Of a stretch of 41,696 bases of DNA, positions 15,682-24,809 are shown in pieces. The DNA lies in contig NZ_LOHG01000032.1 of assembly GCF_022790535.1 (NCBI RefSeq), positions 1 to 41,696 of the forward strand, in the 5' to 3' direction. The translations under genes were made by a program, and so were the position numbers. A model generated the notes under the pieces. It made no database searches. It worked only from the letters and a program-made list of their open reading frames with translations, and was not told the origin of the DNA. Within the stretch, counting starts at the first letter, position 1; the number at the start of each line of letters is the position of its first letter. The DNA is from Pseudomonas maioricensis. Lineage in GTDB: Bacteria > Pseudomonadota > Gammaproteobacteria > Pseudomonadales > Pseudomonadaceae.

Positions 15682-17763
15682 ATGAATATGCATATTGCCA
15701 AACCTGCATCGCCCGAATCAAAACCCGCGCCAGCGCAACCTGTGACCGAGGCGGTGAAAACCGGTTTCGCAGCGCTGTGGCGTCCGGCGCTGATCCAGGC
15801 GTTTGTCAAACTCGATCCCCGTCAGTTGGCACGCTCACCGGTCATGCTGGTGGTGGAGCTGACTGCGATCCTCACCACCGTGTTGTGCCTGATTCCCGAT
15901 CCGGCTGTGTCCACTGGCTTGGCGGTGCAGATTGCGTTGTGGCTGTGGTTCACCGTGCTGTTTGCCAACTTCGCTGAAGCATTGGCTGAAGGTCGCGGCA
16001 AGGCTCGGGCCGACAGCCTCAAGGCGGGCAGCGAAGGTTTGAAGGCGCGCCGTCGTGACGAGTCGGGAGGCTTCAGCGTGGTCAACGCGAGCCTGCTGCG
16101 CAAAGGCGATGTGGTTCGCGTCGAAGCCGGGGAAATGATCCCCGGTGACGGCGAAGTCATCGAAGGTATCGCGGCGGTCAACGAAGCGGCGATTACCGGT
16201 GAGTCCGCGCCGGTCATTCGCGAGTCAGGCGGTGATCGCTCGGCGGTGACCGGCAATACCCGGCTGGTTTCAGACTGGTTACTGGTGCGCATCAGCAGCA
16301 ACCCCGGCGAGTCCACGCTGGACCGGATGATCGCGCTGGTGGAGGGCGCCAAACGGCAGAAAACCCCGAATGAAGTGGCGCTCGATATCCTTCTGATCGG
16401 CCTGACGCTGATATTCCTGTTGGTCGTGGTCACCCTGCAACCCTTCGCCCATTTCGCGGGCGGCAGTTTGCCGCTGGTGTTCCTGGTGGCGCTGCTGGTC
16501 ACGCTGATTCCGACCACTATTGGCGGCTTGCTGTCGGCCATCGGTATCGCCGGGATGGACCGTCTGGTGCGCCTTAATGTGATCGCCAAATCCGGGCGTG
16601 CCGTAGAAGCGGCGGGGGATGTGCACGTTCTGCTGCTGGACAAGACCGGCACCATCACCTTCGGCAACCGTCGTTGCAGTGCACTCTATGCAGCGCCGGG
16701 TGTTACCCCGAAAGAACTCAGCGAAGCCGCGCTGCTGGCTTCCCTGGCTGACGATACGGCGGAAGGTAAATCCATAGTCGAGTACCTGCGCAATCTGCAC
16801 CCGATGGTTGAGCCAAAACCTGCTGACGTAACGGGCGTGCCATTCAGTGCTGAAACCCGGTTGTCGGGCGTGGACTATCAGAACCGCGTGTATCGCAAAG
16901 GCGCTGTGGATTCGTTGCTGGCGTTTGTCGACATGCAGCGCACTGACTTGCCCGCATCGTTGGCACGGGAAATCGACGGCATCGCCAAGACCGGCGGCAC
17001 ACCGTTGCTGGTCTGTATCGACAAGAAGTTGATCGGCGCGATTCACCTCAAGGACGTGGTCAAGCCGGGCATTCGCGAACGCTTTGCCGAACTGCGCAAG
17101 CTAGGCATTCGTACCGTGATGGTGACCGGTGACAACCCGCTGACCGCTGCGGCGATTGCCGCTGAGGCCGGGGTTGATGATGTGTTGGCCGAAGCCACGC
17201 CAGAGAAAAAGCTGGAGCGTATTCGAGCCGAACAGAACGACGGTCGTTTGGTAGCGATGTGTGGTGACGGTGCCAACGACGCCCCGGCGCTGGCTCAGGC
17301 CGACGTCGGCATGGCAATGAATGACGGTACGCAAGCCGCGCGGGAAGCGGCCAACATGGTCGATCTCGACAGCGACCCGACCAAGCTGCTGGACGTGGTG
17401 CAGATCGGCAAGGAATTGCTGGTGACGCGTGGCGCGCTGACGACCTTTTCGATTGCCAACGACATCGCCAAATACTTCGCGATCCTGCCTGCGCTGTTCG
17501 CGGCGATTTATCCGCAACTGGCTGTGCTGAACATCATGCAACTGGCCAGCCCACAGAGCGCGATTCTTTCGGCCATCGTGTTCAACGCTTTGATCATCGT
17601 GGTGCTGATCCCGCTGGCCTTGCGTGGTGTGCGTGTGCAGGCCGCCAGCGCGGCGCAATTGCTGCGGCGCAACCTGTTGATCTACGGATTGGGCGGGATC
17701 GTGGTGCCGTTTGTGGGCATCAAGCTGATTGACATGATTCTGGTCGGGCTGCACCTGGTTTAA
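15682..17763 (+). CDS. kdpB: KdpB, P-type ATPase catalytic subunit
   Basis: A 693-residue P-type ATPase that powers K+ uptake. The phosphorylation motif DKTGT has its aspartate at residue 320. The actuator motif is AAVNEAAITGESAPV near residue 172, the nucleotide-binding region includes FSAETRLSG and YRKGAVDSLL, and the hinge motif is MCGDGANDAPALAQADVG near residue 530. GAGGAG lies 6 bases before the ATG. After the stop, a REPIN (17781-17851) separates it from kdpC, which is unusual for an obligate multi-subunit operon. Confidence 0.97.
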   Translation: MNMHIAKPASPESKPAPAQPVTEAVKTGFAALWRPALIQAFVKLDPRQLARSPVMLVVELTAILTTVLCLIPDPAVSTGLAVQIALWLWFTVLFANFAEALAEGRGKARADSLKAGSEGLKARRRDESGGFSVVNASLLRKGDVVRVEAGEMIPGDGEVIEGIAAVNEAAITGESAPVIRESGGDRSAVTGNTRLVSDWLLVRISSNPGESTLDRMIALVEGAKRQKTPNEVALDILLIGLTLIFLLVVVTLQPFAHFAGGSLPLVFLVALLVTLIPTTIGGLLSAIGIAGMDRLVRLNVIAKSGRAVEAAGDVHVLLLDKTGTITFGNRRCSALYAAPGVTPKELSEAALLASLADDTAEGKSIVEYLRNLHPMVEPKPADVTGVPFSAETRLSGVDYQNRVYRKGAVDSLLAFVDMQRTDLPASLAREIDGIAKTGGTPLLVCIDKKLIGAIHLKDVVKPGIRERFAELRKLGIRTVMVTGDNPLTAAAIAAEAGVDDVLAEATPEKKLERIRAEQNDGRLVAMCGDGANDAPALAQADVGMAMNDGTQAAREAANMVDLDSDPTKLLDVVQIGKELLVTRGALTTFSIANDIAKYFAILPALFAAIYPQLAVLNIMQLASPQSAILSAIVFNALIIVVLIPLALRGVRVQAASAAQLLRRNLLIYGLGGIVVPFVGIKLIDMILVGLHLV

Positions 17764-17780
17764 ACCGGACGGATTTTAGG

Positions 17781-17851
17781 TAGGAGCTGCCGAAGGCTGC
17801 GAAGGCGGTGTGTCAGGCAGATCGATTCGCAGCCTTCGGCAGCTCCTACAG
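17781..17851. repeat. REPIN, GCCGAAGGCTGCGA family, inside the kdp operon
   Basis: TAGGAGCTGCCGAAGGCTGC and its reverse complement flank a 26-base middle, making a long hairpin between kdpB and kdpC. As a stable stem within the transcript it could protect kdpFAB mRNA or lower kdpC expression. Confidence 0.92.
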
Positions 17852-17887
17852 GAAACCCGGTTCACTTACTGAATAAGGATTCTCACC

Positions 17888-18460
17888 ATGTCCATCATCA
17901 TCCGTCCCGCTCTGAGTCTTCTGGTCTTGATGACCCTCATCACCGGCGTCGCTTATCCTCTGATCGTGACCGGTGTTGCTCAGGTCGCTTTCCCTGATCA
18001 GGCCAATGGCAGCCTGATTCATGATGCCGACGGCAAGGTTCGCGGCTCGCAGTTGATCGCTCAATCGTTCGCGGGAGACGAGTGGTTTCACTCGCGCCCT
18101 TCAGCGGGTGCCTTTGCCACGGTAGCGAGCGGTGCCAGCAACCTTTCGCCCAGCAACCCGGCACTCGCCACGCGGATCAGCGAAGACGTGACCAAAGAAG
18201 CGATACAAGGTCAGGGGCCGGTGCCGTTGGCGCTGCTGACAACTTCAGGCAGCGGGCTTGATCCGCATCTTTCACCAGAGGCCGTGGCATACCAGATTGC
18301 CAGGGTTGCCGCAGCGCGCAAGCTGTCCCTGGATAAAGTCCAGAGCCTGATCGAAGCCAATACCTCGCGGCCATTGATCGGCCCGCCAGTGGTCAACGTT
18401 TTGAACTTGAATCGCAGCCTGAATGAGTTACCGTCTGCGCAACAACAAGCACAGCTTTGA
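17888..18460 (+). CDS. kdpC: KdpC, accessory subunit of the Kdp ATPase
   Basis: A 190-residue subunit with one N-terminal membrane span (about residues 8-30, PALSLLVLMTLITGVAYPLI) followed by a soluble periplasmic-side domain. Typical KdpC motifs are visible: VRGSQLIAQSFAGDEWFHSRPSA near residue 52 and SGSGLDPHLSPEAVAYQIARVA near residue 122. The ATG at 17888 has AAGGA upstream (AATAAGGATTCTCACC). kdpD begins within 10 bases of the stop, so the pump and its sensor are probably one transcript. Confidence 0.96.
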   Translation: MSIIIRPALSLLVLMTLITGVAYPLIVTGVAQVAFPDQANGSLIHDADGKVRGSQLIAQSFAGDEWFHSRPSAGAFATVASGASNLSPSNPALATRISEDVTKEAIQGQGPVPLALLTTSGSGLDPHLSPEAVAYQIARVAAARKLSLDKVQSLIEANTSRPLIGPPVVNVLNLNRSLNELPSAQQQAQL

Positions 18461-18469
18461 GTGAGCAAT

Positions 18470-21130
18470 ATGAGTGATTCCGGCCGTGCCGATGCGTTAC
18501 TAGCCGAGATGCCCAGAGACGGGCGCGGTCGGCTTAAAGTGTTTCTCGGTGCTGCGCCGGGGGTGGGCAAGACCTTCGCCATGCTGCAGGCCGCCCATAC
18601 CCAGTTGCGCCAGGGTGTAGCGCTGATCGCCGGAGTCGTGGAAACCCATGGCCGTGCCGAAACCGAAGCGCTGCTGGGCGGCTTGCCGCAGCAGCCGTTG
18701 ATTCGCTCGGAATACCGTGGCGTGACGCTGGAAGAAATGGATCTGGATGGCCTGCTCAGGCTCAAGCCGAAACTGGTGCTGGTAGACGAACTGGCCCACA
18801 GCAACGCCCCCGGCAGTCGCCATGCAAAACGCTGGCAGGATATTCAGGAGTTGCTGGCTGCCGGTATCGACGTCTACACCACGGTCAACGTTCAGCATCT
18901 GGAAAGCCTCAATGATCAGGTGCGGGGCATTACCGGCGTGCAGGTCCGGGAAACCTTGCCGGACTGGGTGTTGCAGGAAGCCTACGAACTGGTGCTGATC
19001 GACCTGCCACCCCGAGAGCTGCTGGAGCGTTTACGCGACGGCAAGGTGTACGTGCCGGAGCAGGCGCGTGCGGCCATCGACGCGTTTTTCACCCAGACCA
19101 ACCTGACCGCCCTGCGTGAACTGGCGATGCAGACGGCCGCGGCTCAGGTCGATAACGACCTGGCTCAGGGCTATCGTCAGTTGGGGCAGGCTGCACCGGC
19201 TGTTCGAGGTCGCCTGCTGGTTGCCGTCGATGGTGATGCGCATGCCGATCGTCTAGTGCGTCACGCCAGCCGCGTCGCTCAGCGTCGGCATCTGCCGTGG
19301 AGCCTGGTGCATGTCGACAATGGTCGGCCGTTTGACGAGCAAAATCGTGTACGCCTGCAAAGCGCTCAGCAACTGGCCGAAAGGCTGGGCGGGGAAGTGG
19401 TGCTGTTGCGTGCCGGGGAAGTGGCGAGAACCTTGATCCAGCATGCGGGCGAACGGCGTGCCAGTGTGGTCCTGGTCGGCCAGTCGCAGCCAAGACTGCG
19501 CCGTCGCTGGTTCGGTGGCGGGGTGGCTGAACGTTTGCTGCGTGAAGCCCACGGGCTGGAAATCAGTGTGCTGGACAGTGAGCCTTTGCCGGATCAGCCT
19601 CGTGTGCGTTCTTCGCGTCCTGCACGCTGGCAGGACTATTTACTCGCGGTCATGGCCACGCTGTTGGCCAGTGCTCTGGCCTGGGCGGTGTCCAGCGTGC
19701 TTGACTTGCCGAACATCTCGCTGGTGTTTCTGGCAGCAGTGCTGCTGGTGGCGGTACGGACCAGTACGGGACCCGCGCTGGCGTGTTCGATCCTGTCGTT
19801 TCTGGCCTATGACTTTTTGTTCATAACACCGAGCTTCTCCCTGAGCATTCAGCGCGAAGAAGACGTGCTGACCTTGTTGTTTTTCCTGTTGATGTCGGCT
19901 TTGACCGGTAATCTCGCGGCTCGCCAGCGTCGACAAATGCAGGCGCTGCGCGAAACACAGGAAGAAACCAGCGAGTTGCTCGACCTGTCGCGCAAGTTGA
20001 CTGCAGCGACCGATCGTCAGGCCGTGATCAGTGCTGCCGGACAGCACCTGAGCGGCTGGCAGGAGCTGGACATTTGCCTGCTTGACCGTGACGGCGCAAA
20101 TGGCTGGAAAGTGCAAAGCGGTATCGCTCAGCTCTCCGAGCCTGAGCGCGCGGCGGCTGACTGGGCCTGGCAACATGATCAGCCGGCTGGTCACGGCACC
20201 GGCACGCTGCCGTCCAGTCGCTGGTGGTGGTACCCCTTGTCAGGCGAGGACGGGCCATTGGCGTTGCTGGGTGTCAGTGCCCACGCAGGCCAGGATTTCA
20301 GCGCGCAGCGGCGTCGGCTATTGATCGCGCTGACCCAGCCGCTGGCTCAGGCCCTGGCTCGGGCGCAATTGGCAGATGATCTGGAAGCGGCGCGTTTGCA
20401 TGGCGAAACCGAGCAGCTACGCAGTGCGCTGCTGGCATCGGTCTCACATGATCTGCGCACCCCGCTGACGGCCATGCGCGGCAGCATCGACAGCCTGTTG
20501 GCGCTGGGCGAAGCCATCCCTCTGGAAGACCGTCGGGAACTGCTTGAAGGCACCCGCGACGAAGCCGAGCGTCTGGACCGCTACATTCAGAACCTGCTCG
20601 ACATGACCCGGCTCGGACACGGCGCGTTGAAACTGGCTCGTGACTGGGTTTCACCGGGTGACATCGTCGGCAGCGCGCTGAACCGGCTGCGTGCGGTAAT
20701 GGTCCCGCTGCAAGTGACGACTTTCTTGCCTGGCGAGTTGCCGTTGCTGTATGTGCATGCGGCGTTAATCGAACAGGCGCTGGTCAATGTGCTGGAGAAC
20801 GCTGCGCGTTTTTCACCTGCCAACGGGCGCCTGGAGCTGGAAGCCGGGGCCATCGACGGCGAGCTGTTCTTTGCGGTCAGCGATGAGGGGCCGGGCATTC
20901 CCGAAGAGGAGCGGGCGAAGATTTTCGACATGTTCTACACCGCTGCCCGGGGCGATCGTGGCGGGCAGGGCACCGGTTTGGGTTTAGCCATCTGTCAGGG
21001 CATGGTGGGTGCGCACGGCGGGCGGATCAGCGTCGGGCAGGGCATTGATGGTCATGGCACGTGCATCACATTATATTTGCCGCTGCAGGCTCAGCCTCAA
21101 GGCGAAAGTGAAGCAGAGCTGCTCTCTTGA
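18470..21130 (+). CDS. kdpD: KdpD, osmosensitive K+ channel sensor histidine kinase
   Basis: An 886-residue sensor kinase for K+ limitation and turgor. Order: KdpD N-terminal domain with Walker A GAAPGVGKT at residues 27-35 and VDELAHSNAPGSRHAKRWQD; a universal-stress-like domain; four membrane segments at about 390-490; a GAF-like region; dimerisation domain with H660 in SVSHDLRTPLTAMRG; ATPase domain with NVLENAARFS, DEGPGIP and GTGLGLAICQG. The ATG at 18470 is preferred, with GAGTGAG just upstream; a GTG at 18461 abutting the kdpC stop lacks a good site. KdpE follows 32 bases after the stop. Confidence 0.96.
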   Translation: MSDSGRADALLAEMPRDGRGRLKVFLGAAPGVGKTFAMLQAAHTQLRQGVALIAGVVETHGRAETEALLGGLPQQPLIRSEYRGVTLEEMDLDGLLRLKPKLVLVDELAHSNAPGSRHAKRWQDIQELLAAGIDVYTTVNVQHLESLNDQVRGITGVQVRETLPDWVLQEAYELVLIDLPPRELLERLRDGKVYVPEQARAAIDAFFTQTNLTALRELAMQTAAAQVDNDLAQGYRQLGQAAPAVRGRLLVAVDGDAHADRLVRHASRVAQRRHLPWSLVHVDNGRPFDEQNRVRLQSAQQLAERLGGEVVLLRAGEVARTLIQHAGERRASVVLVGQSQPRLRRRWFGGGVAERLLREAHGLEISVLDSEPLPDQPRVRSSRPARWQDYLLAVMATLLASALAWAVSSVLDLPNISLVFLAAVLLVAVRTSTGPALACSILSFLAYDFLFITPSFSLSIQREEDVLTLLFFLLMSALTGNLAARQRRQMQALRETQEETSELLDLSRKLTAATDRQAVISAAGQHLSGWQELDICLLDRDGANGWKVQSGIAQLSEPERAAADWAWQHDQPAGHGTGTLPSSRWWWYPLSGEDGPLALLGVSAHAGQDFSAQRRRLLIALTQPLAQALARAQLADDLEAARLHGETEQLRSALLASVSHDLRTPLTAMRGSIDSLLALGEAIPLEDRRELLEGTRDEAERLDRYIQNLLDMTRLGHGALKLARDWVSPGDIVGSALNRLRAVMVPLQVTTFLPGELPLLYVHAALIEQALVNVLENAARFSPANGRLELEAGAIDGELFFAVSDEGPGIPEEERAKIFDMFYTAARGDRGGQGTGLGLAICQGMVGAHGGRISVGQGIDGHGTCITLYLPLQAQPQGESEAELLS

Positions 21131-21162
21131 GCCTGCTTTTCGTTAAAGAATCAGGGTAATTC

Positions 21163-21852
21163 ATGAGTCAGACCGCGACCATTCTGGTGATCGACGACGA
21201 ACCGCAGATTCGCAAGTTTCTGCGCATCAGCCTCGCGTCCCAAGGCTATAAAGTGCTGGAAGCCGGGACCGGTGCCGAGGGCCTGAGTCAGGCAGCACTG
21301 AGTAAACCTGATTTATTGGTGCTCGATCTGGGCTTGCCTGACATGGACGGTCAGCAGGTGCTACGTGATTTTCGCGAGTGGTCCACGGTGCCGGTGCTGG
21401 TACTTTCGGTCCGCGCCAGCGAGGCCCAGAAGGTTGAGGCGCTGGATGGCGGGGCCAACGATTATGTGACCAAGCCGTTCGGTATTCAGGAGTTTCTGGC
21501 CCGGATTCGTGCCTTGTTGCGTCAGGCGCCAATGGGCGAGCAGCAGGGTGCGGCTCTACTGTTTGGTCCGCTGACGGTGGATCTGGCGTATCGCCGGGTA
21601 TTGCTCGAGGGCGTTGAGGTGGCCCTGACTCGCAAAGAGTATGCAGTGCTTGCGCAACTGGCGCGGCATCCTGGCCGGGTGATAACTCAGCAGCAGTTGC
21701 TCAAGGATATCTGGGGCCCGACCCATACCGAAGACACTCACTATTTGCGCATTGTGGTCGGTCATTTACGCCAGAAACTGGCGGACGATCCGGCCGCGCC
21801 GCGGTTTATCGTGACTGAGGCTGGGGTGGGATACAGGCTGCGGGAAAGCTGA
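21163..21852 (+). CDS. kdpE: KdpE, response regulator of the kdp operon
   Basis: A 229-residue OmpR-family regulator phosphorylated by KdpD. The receiver has the acidic pair D11-D12, phospho-acceptor D55 in LVLDLGLPDMDG and the conserved lysine in NDYVTKPFGIQEF; the C-terminal winged helix includes LTRKEYAVLAQLARHPGRVI and HYLRIVVGHLRQKL and ends with TEAGVGYRLRES. Its position directly after kdpD supports the name. It is expected to bind the phased repeats before kdpF. The 3' flank holds degenerate REP sequences rather than a clear terminator. Confidence 0.96.
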   Translation: MSQTATILVIDDEPQIRKFLRISLASQGYKVLEAGTGAEGLSQAALSKPDLLVLDLGLPDMDGQQVLRDFREWSTVPVLVLSVRASEAQKVEALDGGANDYVTKPFGIQEFLARIRALLRQAPMGEQQGAALLFGPLTVDLAYRRVLLEGVEVALTRKEYAVLAQLARHPGRVITQQQLLKDIWGPTHTEDTHYLRIVVGHLRQKLADDPAAPRFIVTEAGVGYRLRES

Positions 21853-21892
21853 CTTGAAATGGGCTGAAATTTTCCAGGATTGAAATGCGGGC

Positions 21893-22097
21893 TTGTGGGC
21901 GCGAGGCTTGCCCGCGATGCATTAGACACGGCTGGAAGACACACCGCGTTATCCTTTATCGTCCGGATGCGGTTCGGCTCAGGCGCCGCTCAGATACAGG
22001 TACTCGCCTGTAGGAGTGAGCTTGCTCGCGATGAACGATGACACGGTGTAGCTGATAAACCGAGTCGTCTGCATCGCGGGCAAGCCTCGCCCCAACA
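21893..22097. repeat. REP/REPIN cluster after kdpE
   Basis: A single REP-like arm (CTTGTGGGCGCGAGGCTTGC, about 21893-21920) is followed by a REPIN at 22008-22097 with left arm CTGTAGGAGTGAGCTTGCTC. The right arm is of a different variant, ATCGCGGGCAAGCCTCGCC, so the two halves have diverged and the outer 10 bases no longer pair well. It lies between convergent kdpE and the patatin-like gene and may act as a bidirectional transcription barrier. Confidence 0.75.
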
Positions 22098-22148
22098 AAT
22101 ATGACGGTCTTGAATATTGACGGTGCGCCAGGCCAAAAAATCTGCATT

Positions 22149-23204
22149 TCAGCCGTTGCTTCGATGCTCCGCCTCATAACGATCCAGCGTATCGCTGGCG
22201 ATCTCCCGACCCAGAGCGATGAGCTCCGGAGCTTTGTAAAACTCGAAGAACCGACACACGCGTTTAGGCACATTGATCAGAATGTCCGGCGGATACCCGG
22301 CGATCTTGTATTGCGCCAATGAAGTCTGCATCACCTCAAAGCTCTGGTTGATCAGGTCCAGCAGCGAAGCCGGGCCGACGTTGTCGATGATTACCGAACC
22401 TGTGGCCGACCTTGGCGCGCTCTCGCCTTGCGGGGCCGCCGCAGGTTGCTGGCCTTGAGGGTCGGCGGATTCCAGCCAGGGATTTTCAATCGTCGCAGCG
22501 CTGGCCTTGGGGGTGTTCTGCGGCAGGTGCAACTCGTTGCCAGCGGCGTCCAGCTTGCGGCGAAACGGCAGTCTTGAACCCAGCGAACTGATCAGCGAGT
22601 CGACACGGCGCTTTACCGCAGGCGGGCGTTCAATCACCGGCAACTGGTAATGCCCTTGAGTGGTCGAGTTGAGATTGACGGCGACGATCAGATCGCAATG
22701 GCTGGAAACTACCGGGACGATGGGCAAGGGATTGAGCAGGCCGCCATCCACCAGCATGCGATTGCCCTGCATGACGGGCGTAAACAAGCTGGGAATCGCC
22801 GCCGAGGCTCGCATCGCCTGATGCAGGCAACCTTCCTGAAACCAGATTTCCTGTTGATGGGTCAGGTCGGTGGCCACTGCGGTATAGGGGATTTGCAAAT
22901 CTTCGATATTGATCTCTCCGACGATTTCTCTTATCTGGCCGAAGACCTTCTCGCCCCGGATCGCTCCCAGACGGAAACTGACGTCCACCAGGCGCAACAC
23001 ATCCAGATAGTCGAGGCTTTCTATCCATTCCCGGTATTGCTTGAGCTTGCCAGCCGCATAAACCCCGCCCACCACCGCTCCCATCGAGCAGCCTGCGATG
23101 CACGCAATGTCGTAACCGCGCCGCTCCAGCTCCTCGATGACGCCGATATGCGCATAACCCCGAGCGCCTCCAGAACCCAGCACCAGTGCTACACGTTTCT
23201 TCAT
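22149..23204 (-). CDS. Patatin-like phospholipase family protein (RssA-like)
   Basis: A 351-residue cytoplasmic protein with a complete patatin fold: oxyanion motif GSGGARG at residues 10-16, nucleophile S40 in GCSMG, and catalytic D153 in VDGGLLNPLP. The Ser-Asp dyad suggests lipid acyl hydrolase activity; the substrate is unknown. There is no signal peptide. Beyond the core, residues 225-275 form a low-complexity Ala/Pro/Gln linker, followed by a C-terminal helical segment (LLDLINQSFEVMQTSLAQYK) typical of bacterial RssA-like members, which is not a secreted ExoU/PlpD architecture. The start at 23204 has only a GGGGG-type ribosome-binding site. Confidence 0.92.
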   Translation of the reverse strand: MKKRVALVLGSGGARGYAHIGVIEELERRGYDIACIAGCSMGAVVGGVYAAGKLKQYREWIESLDYLDVLRLVDVSFRLGAIRGEKVFGQIREIVGEINIEDLQIPYTAVATDLTHQQEIWFQEGCLHQAMRASAAIPSLFTPVMQGNRMLVDGGLLNPLPIVPVVSSHCDLIVAVNLNSTTQGHYQLPVIERPPAVKRRVDSLISSLGSRLPFRRKLDAAGNELHLPQNTPKASAATIENPWLESADPQGQQPAAAPQGESAPRSATGSVIIDNVGPASLLDLINQSFEVMQTSLAQYKIAGYPPDILINVPKRVCRFFEFYKAPELIALGREIASDTLDRYEAEHRSNG

Positions 23205-23390
23205 AAAAGGCCCCCAGAGTCAGTTTGATTCACCATACGCCCAAACCGGGTCATATTCGTAACTGATTACCGTGCTGTGAAGGCTCTATTGCCGTATAAA
23301 ACAGTTACGCTTGCGCCCCCGATAATGGCACTTTCAGTCAGTGTCACCGTCAAAGCTGCACAATTGATATTTCTTCTTGAGGTAACACCG

Positions 23391-23669
23391 ATGAAAGCCT
23401 GGATTGTCCTGCCCTTGTTTGCTCTGGTTCTCACTGGTTGCGCGGGTAAAACCGGTTATCGCGAAAGTTGCGGGACGCAGCTTGATTCGGCCTGGAAGGA
23501 GCTCGATCTGGCCAAGGCCGAAGGTTTTGCCGGTACTGTCAGCTACTCGAAAGCCTTGTCTTTGTTGACCGGTGCCAAGACTCAGCAACAATTCGAAGCA
23601 TTTGAAGGCTGCACCGAGAAAGCTGAAAAAGCCCGCTTCTATATTCGTGAATCCCGCGCGGGTCGCTGA
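23391..23669 (+). CDS. Small putative lipoprotein
   Basis: A 92-residue protein with a lipoprotein signal peptide: basic residue K2, hydrophobic core, and lipobox LTGC with the cysteine at residue 17. The mature part is about 75 residues, charged and probably helical, with two more cysteines (in RESCG and FEGC) that might form a disulfide. The residue after the lipid cysteine is Ala, which fits sorting to the outer membrane. The ATG at 23391 has GAGG 8 bases upstream; a longer open frame from 23277 would put 38 residues before the signal and is rejected. I do not recognise the family. Confidence 0.85.
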   Translation: MKAWIVLPLFALVLTGCAGKTGYRESCGTQLDSAWKELDLAKAEGFAGTVSYSKALSLLTGAKTQQQFEAFEGCTEKAEKARFYIRESRAGR

Positions 23670-23687
23670 TTAATCCCCGCTACTCCC

Positions 23688-23762
23688 CTGTAGGAGCTGC
23701 CGAAGGCTGCGAAGGCGTCTGTTCAGGCGAATCAATTTCGCAGCCTTCGGCAGCTCCTACAG
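23688..23762. repeat. REPIN, GCCGAAGGCTGCGA family
   Basis: CTGTAGGAGCTGCCGAAGGC and its reverse complement form long inverted arms around a 25-base middle. It lies 19 bases after the lipoprotein stop and before the moxR-like gene, and may serve as the 3' end of the lipoprotein message. Confidence 0.92.
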
Positions 23763-23891
23763 AATCTGTGCCTCTCGGTTCCATCTAAGCAATTTCCTCT
23801 TCTCCCTAGCGAAAACACCTACGCTATCTTTATTGTGACTGCACAGCAGTCCTGTTTTTAGCCATAGGCAGTCGCCTGGAGAGTGTTTTCG

Positions 23892-24809
23892 ATGGGCAGA
23901 AAACTCGATGAGTGCCTCAACGCCGTCAACGAGGTGGTGTTGGGTAAAGAGCCGCAAGTCCGACTGGCAATGACCTGCCTGCTCGGCGGTGGCCATTTGT
24001 TGATCGAAGACTTGCCCGGCATGGGCAAAACCACCCTTAGCCACACCTTGGCCATAGTGCTGGGTTTGAGCTTTCAGCGGATTCAATTCACGTCGGACCT
24101 GTTGCCGGGAGACATCCTCGGTACCTCGGTGTTTGATCGTGAAACCGGGCAATTCACTTTTCATCCCGGGCCGATCTTCGCTGAGCTGGTGCTGGCCGAC
24201 GAGATCAATCGCGCCACCCCCAAAAGCCAGAGCGCATTGCTGGAGGCGATGGAGGAGGGGCAGGTCACCATTGAAGGCGCAACGCGTCTGCTGCCTGATC
24301 CGTTTTTTGTCATCGCCACCCAGAATCCCTTTAGCCAGGGGGGCACTTTTGCGTTGCCCGAATCGCAACTGGACCGCTTTCTGATGCGCCTTTCCCTTGG
24401 GTACCCGACCCGTGCAGCGGAGAAGGCGTTGTTGCTGGGCGAGTCGCGTCGGGAGCTGTTACCCCGGTTGCAACCCTTGTTGAATCATGCCGAATTGAGG
24501 GCGTTGCAGGCGATGGCCCGGCAGGTACGAGTCAGCGACGCTTTGGTGGACTACGTGCTGCGGCTGGTGGATGCAACCCGCGCGCAGCCGCAGTTCGCTT
24601 ACGGACTCTCACCCCGCGCAAGCCTGGCAATCCTGAGCGCCGCGCGGGCCTGGGCGCTGCTGGCCGGGCGCGAGTATGTGATACCCGAAGACGTGCAGGC
24701 GATTTTGCCCTCTGTGGTCGGTCACCGTTTGCGCGAGCGTACCGACCCTACCGGGAATGGCGGCGGAGCGCTGGTGCAATGGTTGCTGCGAGAGGTGCCA
24801 GCCCTTTGA
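23892..24809 (+). CDS. MoxR-family AAA+ ATPase
   Basis: A 305-residue AAA+ ATPase of the MoxR group. Walker A is DLPGMGKTT at about residues 40-48, Walker B LVLADEINRATPKSQSALLEA at about 101, and sensor 1 FFVIATQNPF near residue 140; the C-terminal lid domain is complete. MoxR proteins act as chaperones that insert cofactors or remodel partner proteins, often with VWA or DUF58 partners. The ATG at 23892 has GGAGAG 8 bases upstream; a GTG at 23883 overlaps that site. It heads a tight operon with a DUF58 gene and tgpA, the arrangement of P. aeruginosa PA2875-PA2873. Confidence 0.95.
   Translation: MGRKLDECLNAVNEVVLGKEPQVRLAMTCLLGGGHLLIEDLPGMGKTTLSHTLAIVLGLSFQRIQFTSDLLPGDILGTSVFDRETGQFTFHPGPIFAELVLADEINRATPKSQSALLEAMEEGQVTIEGATRLLPDPFFVIATQNPFSQGGTFALPESQLDRFLMRLSLGYPTRAAEKALLLGESRRELLPRLQPLLNHAELRALQAMARQVRVSDALVDYVLRLVDATRAQPQFAYGLSPRASLAILSAARAWALLAGREYVIPEDVQAILPSVVGHRLRERTDPTGNGGGALVQWLLREVPAL

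Noticed and set aside
15822..16667. 281-residue frame antisense to kdpB
   Set aside because: Shadow of the well-supported kdpB, with Ser/Arg-rich low-quality translation.
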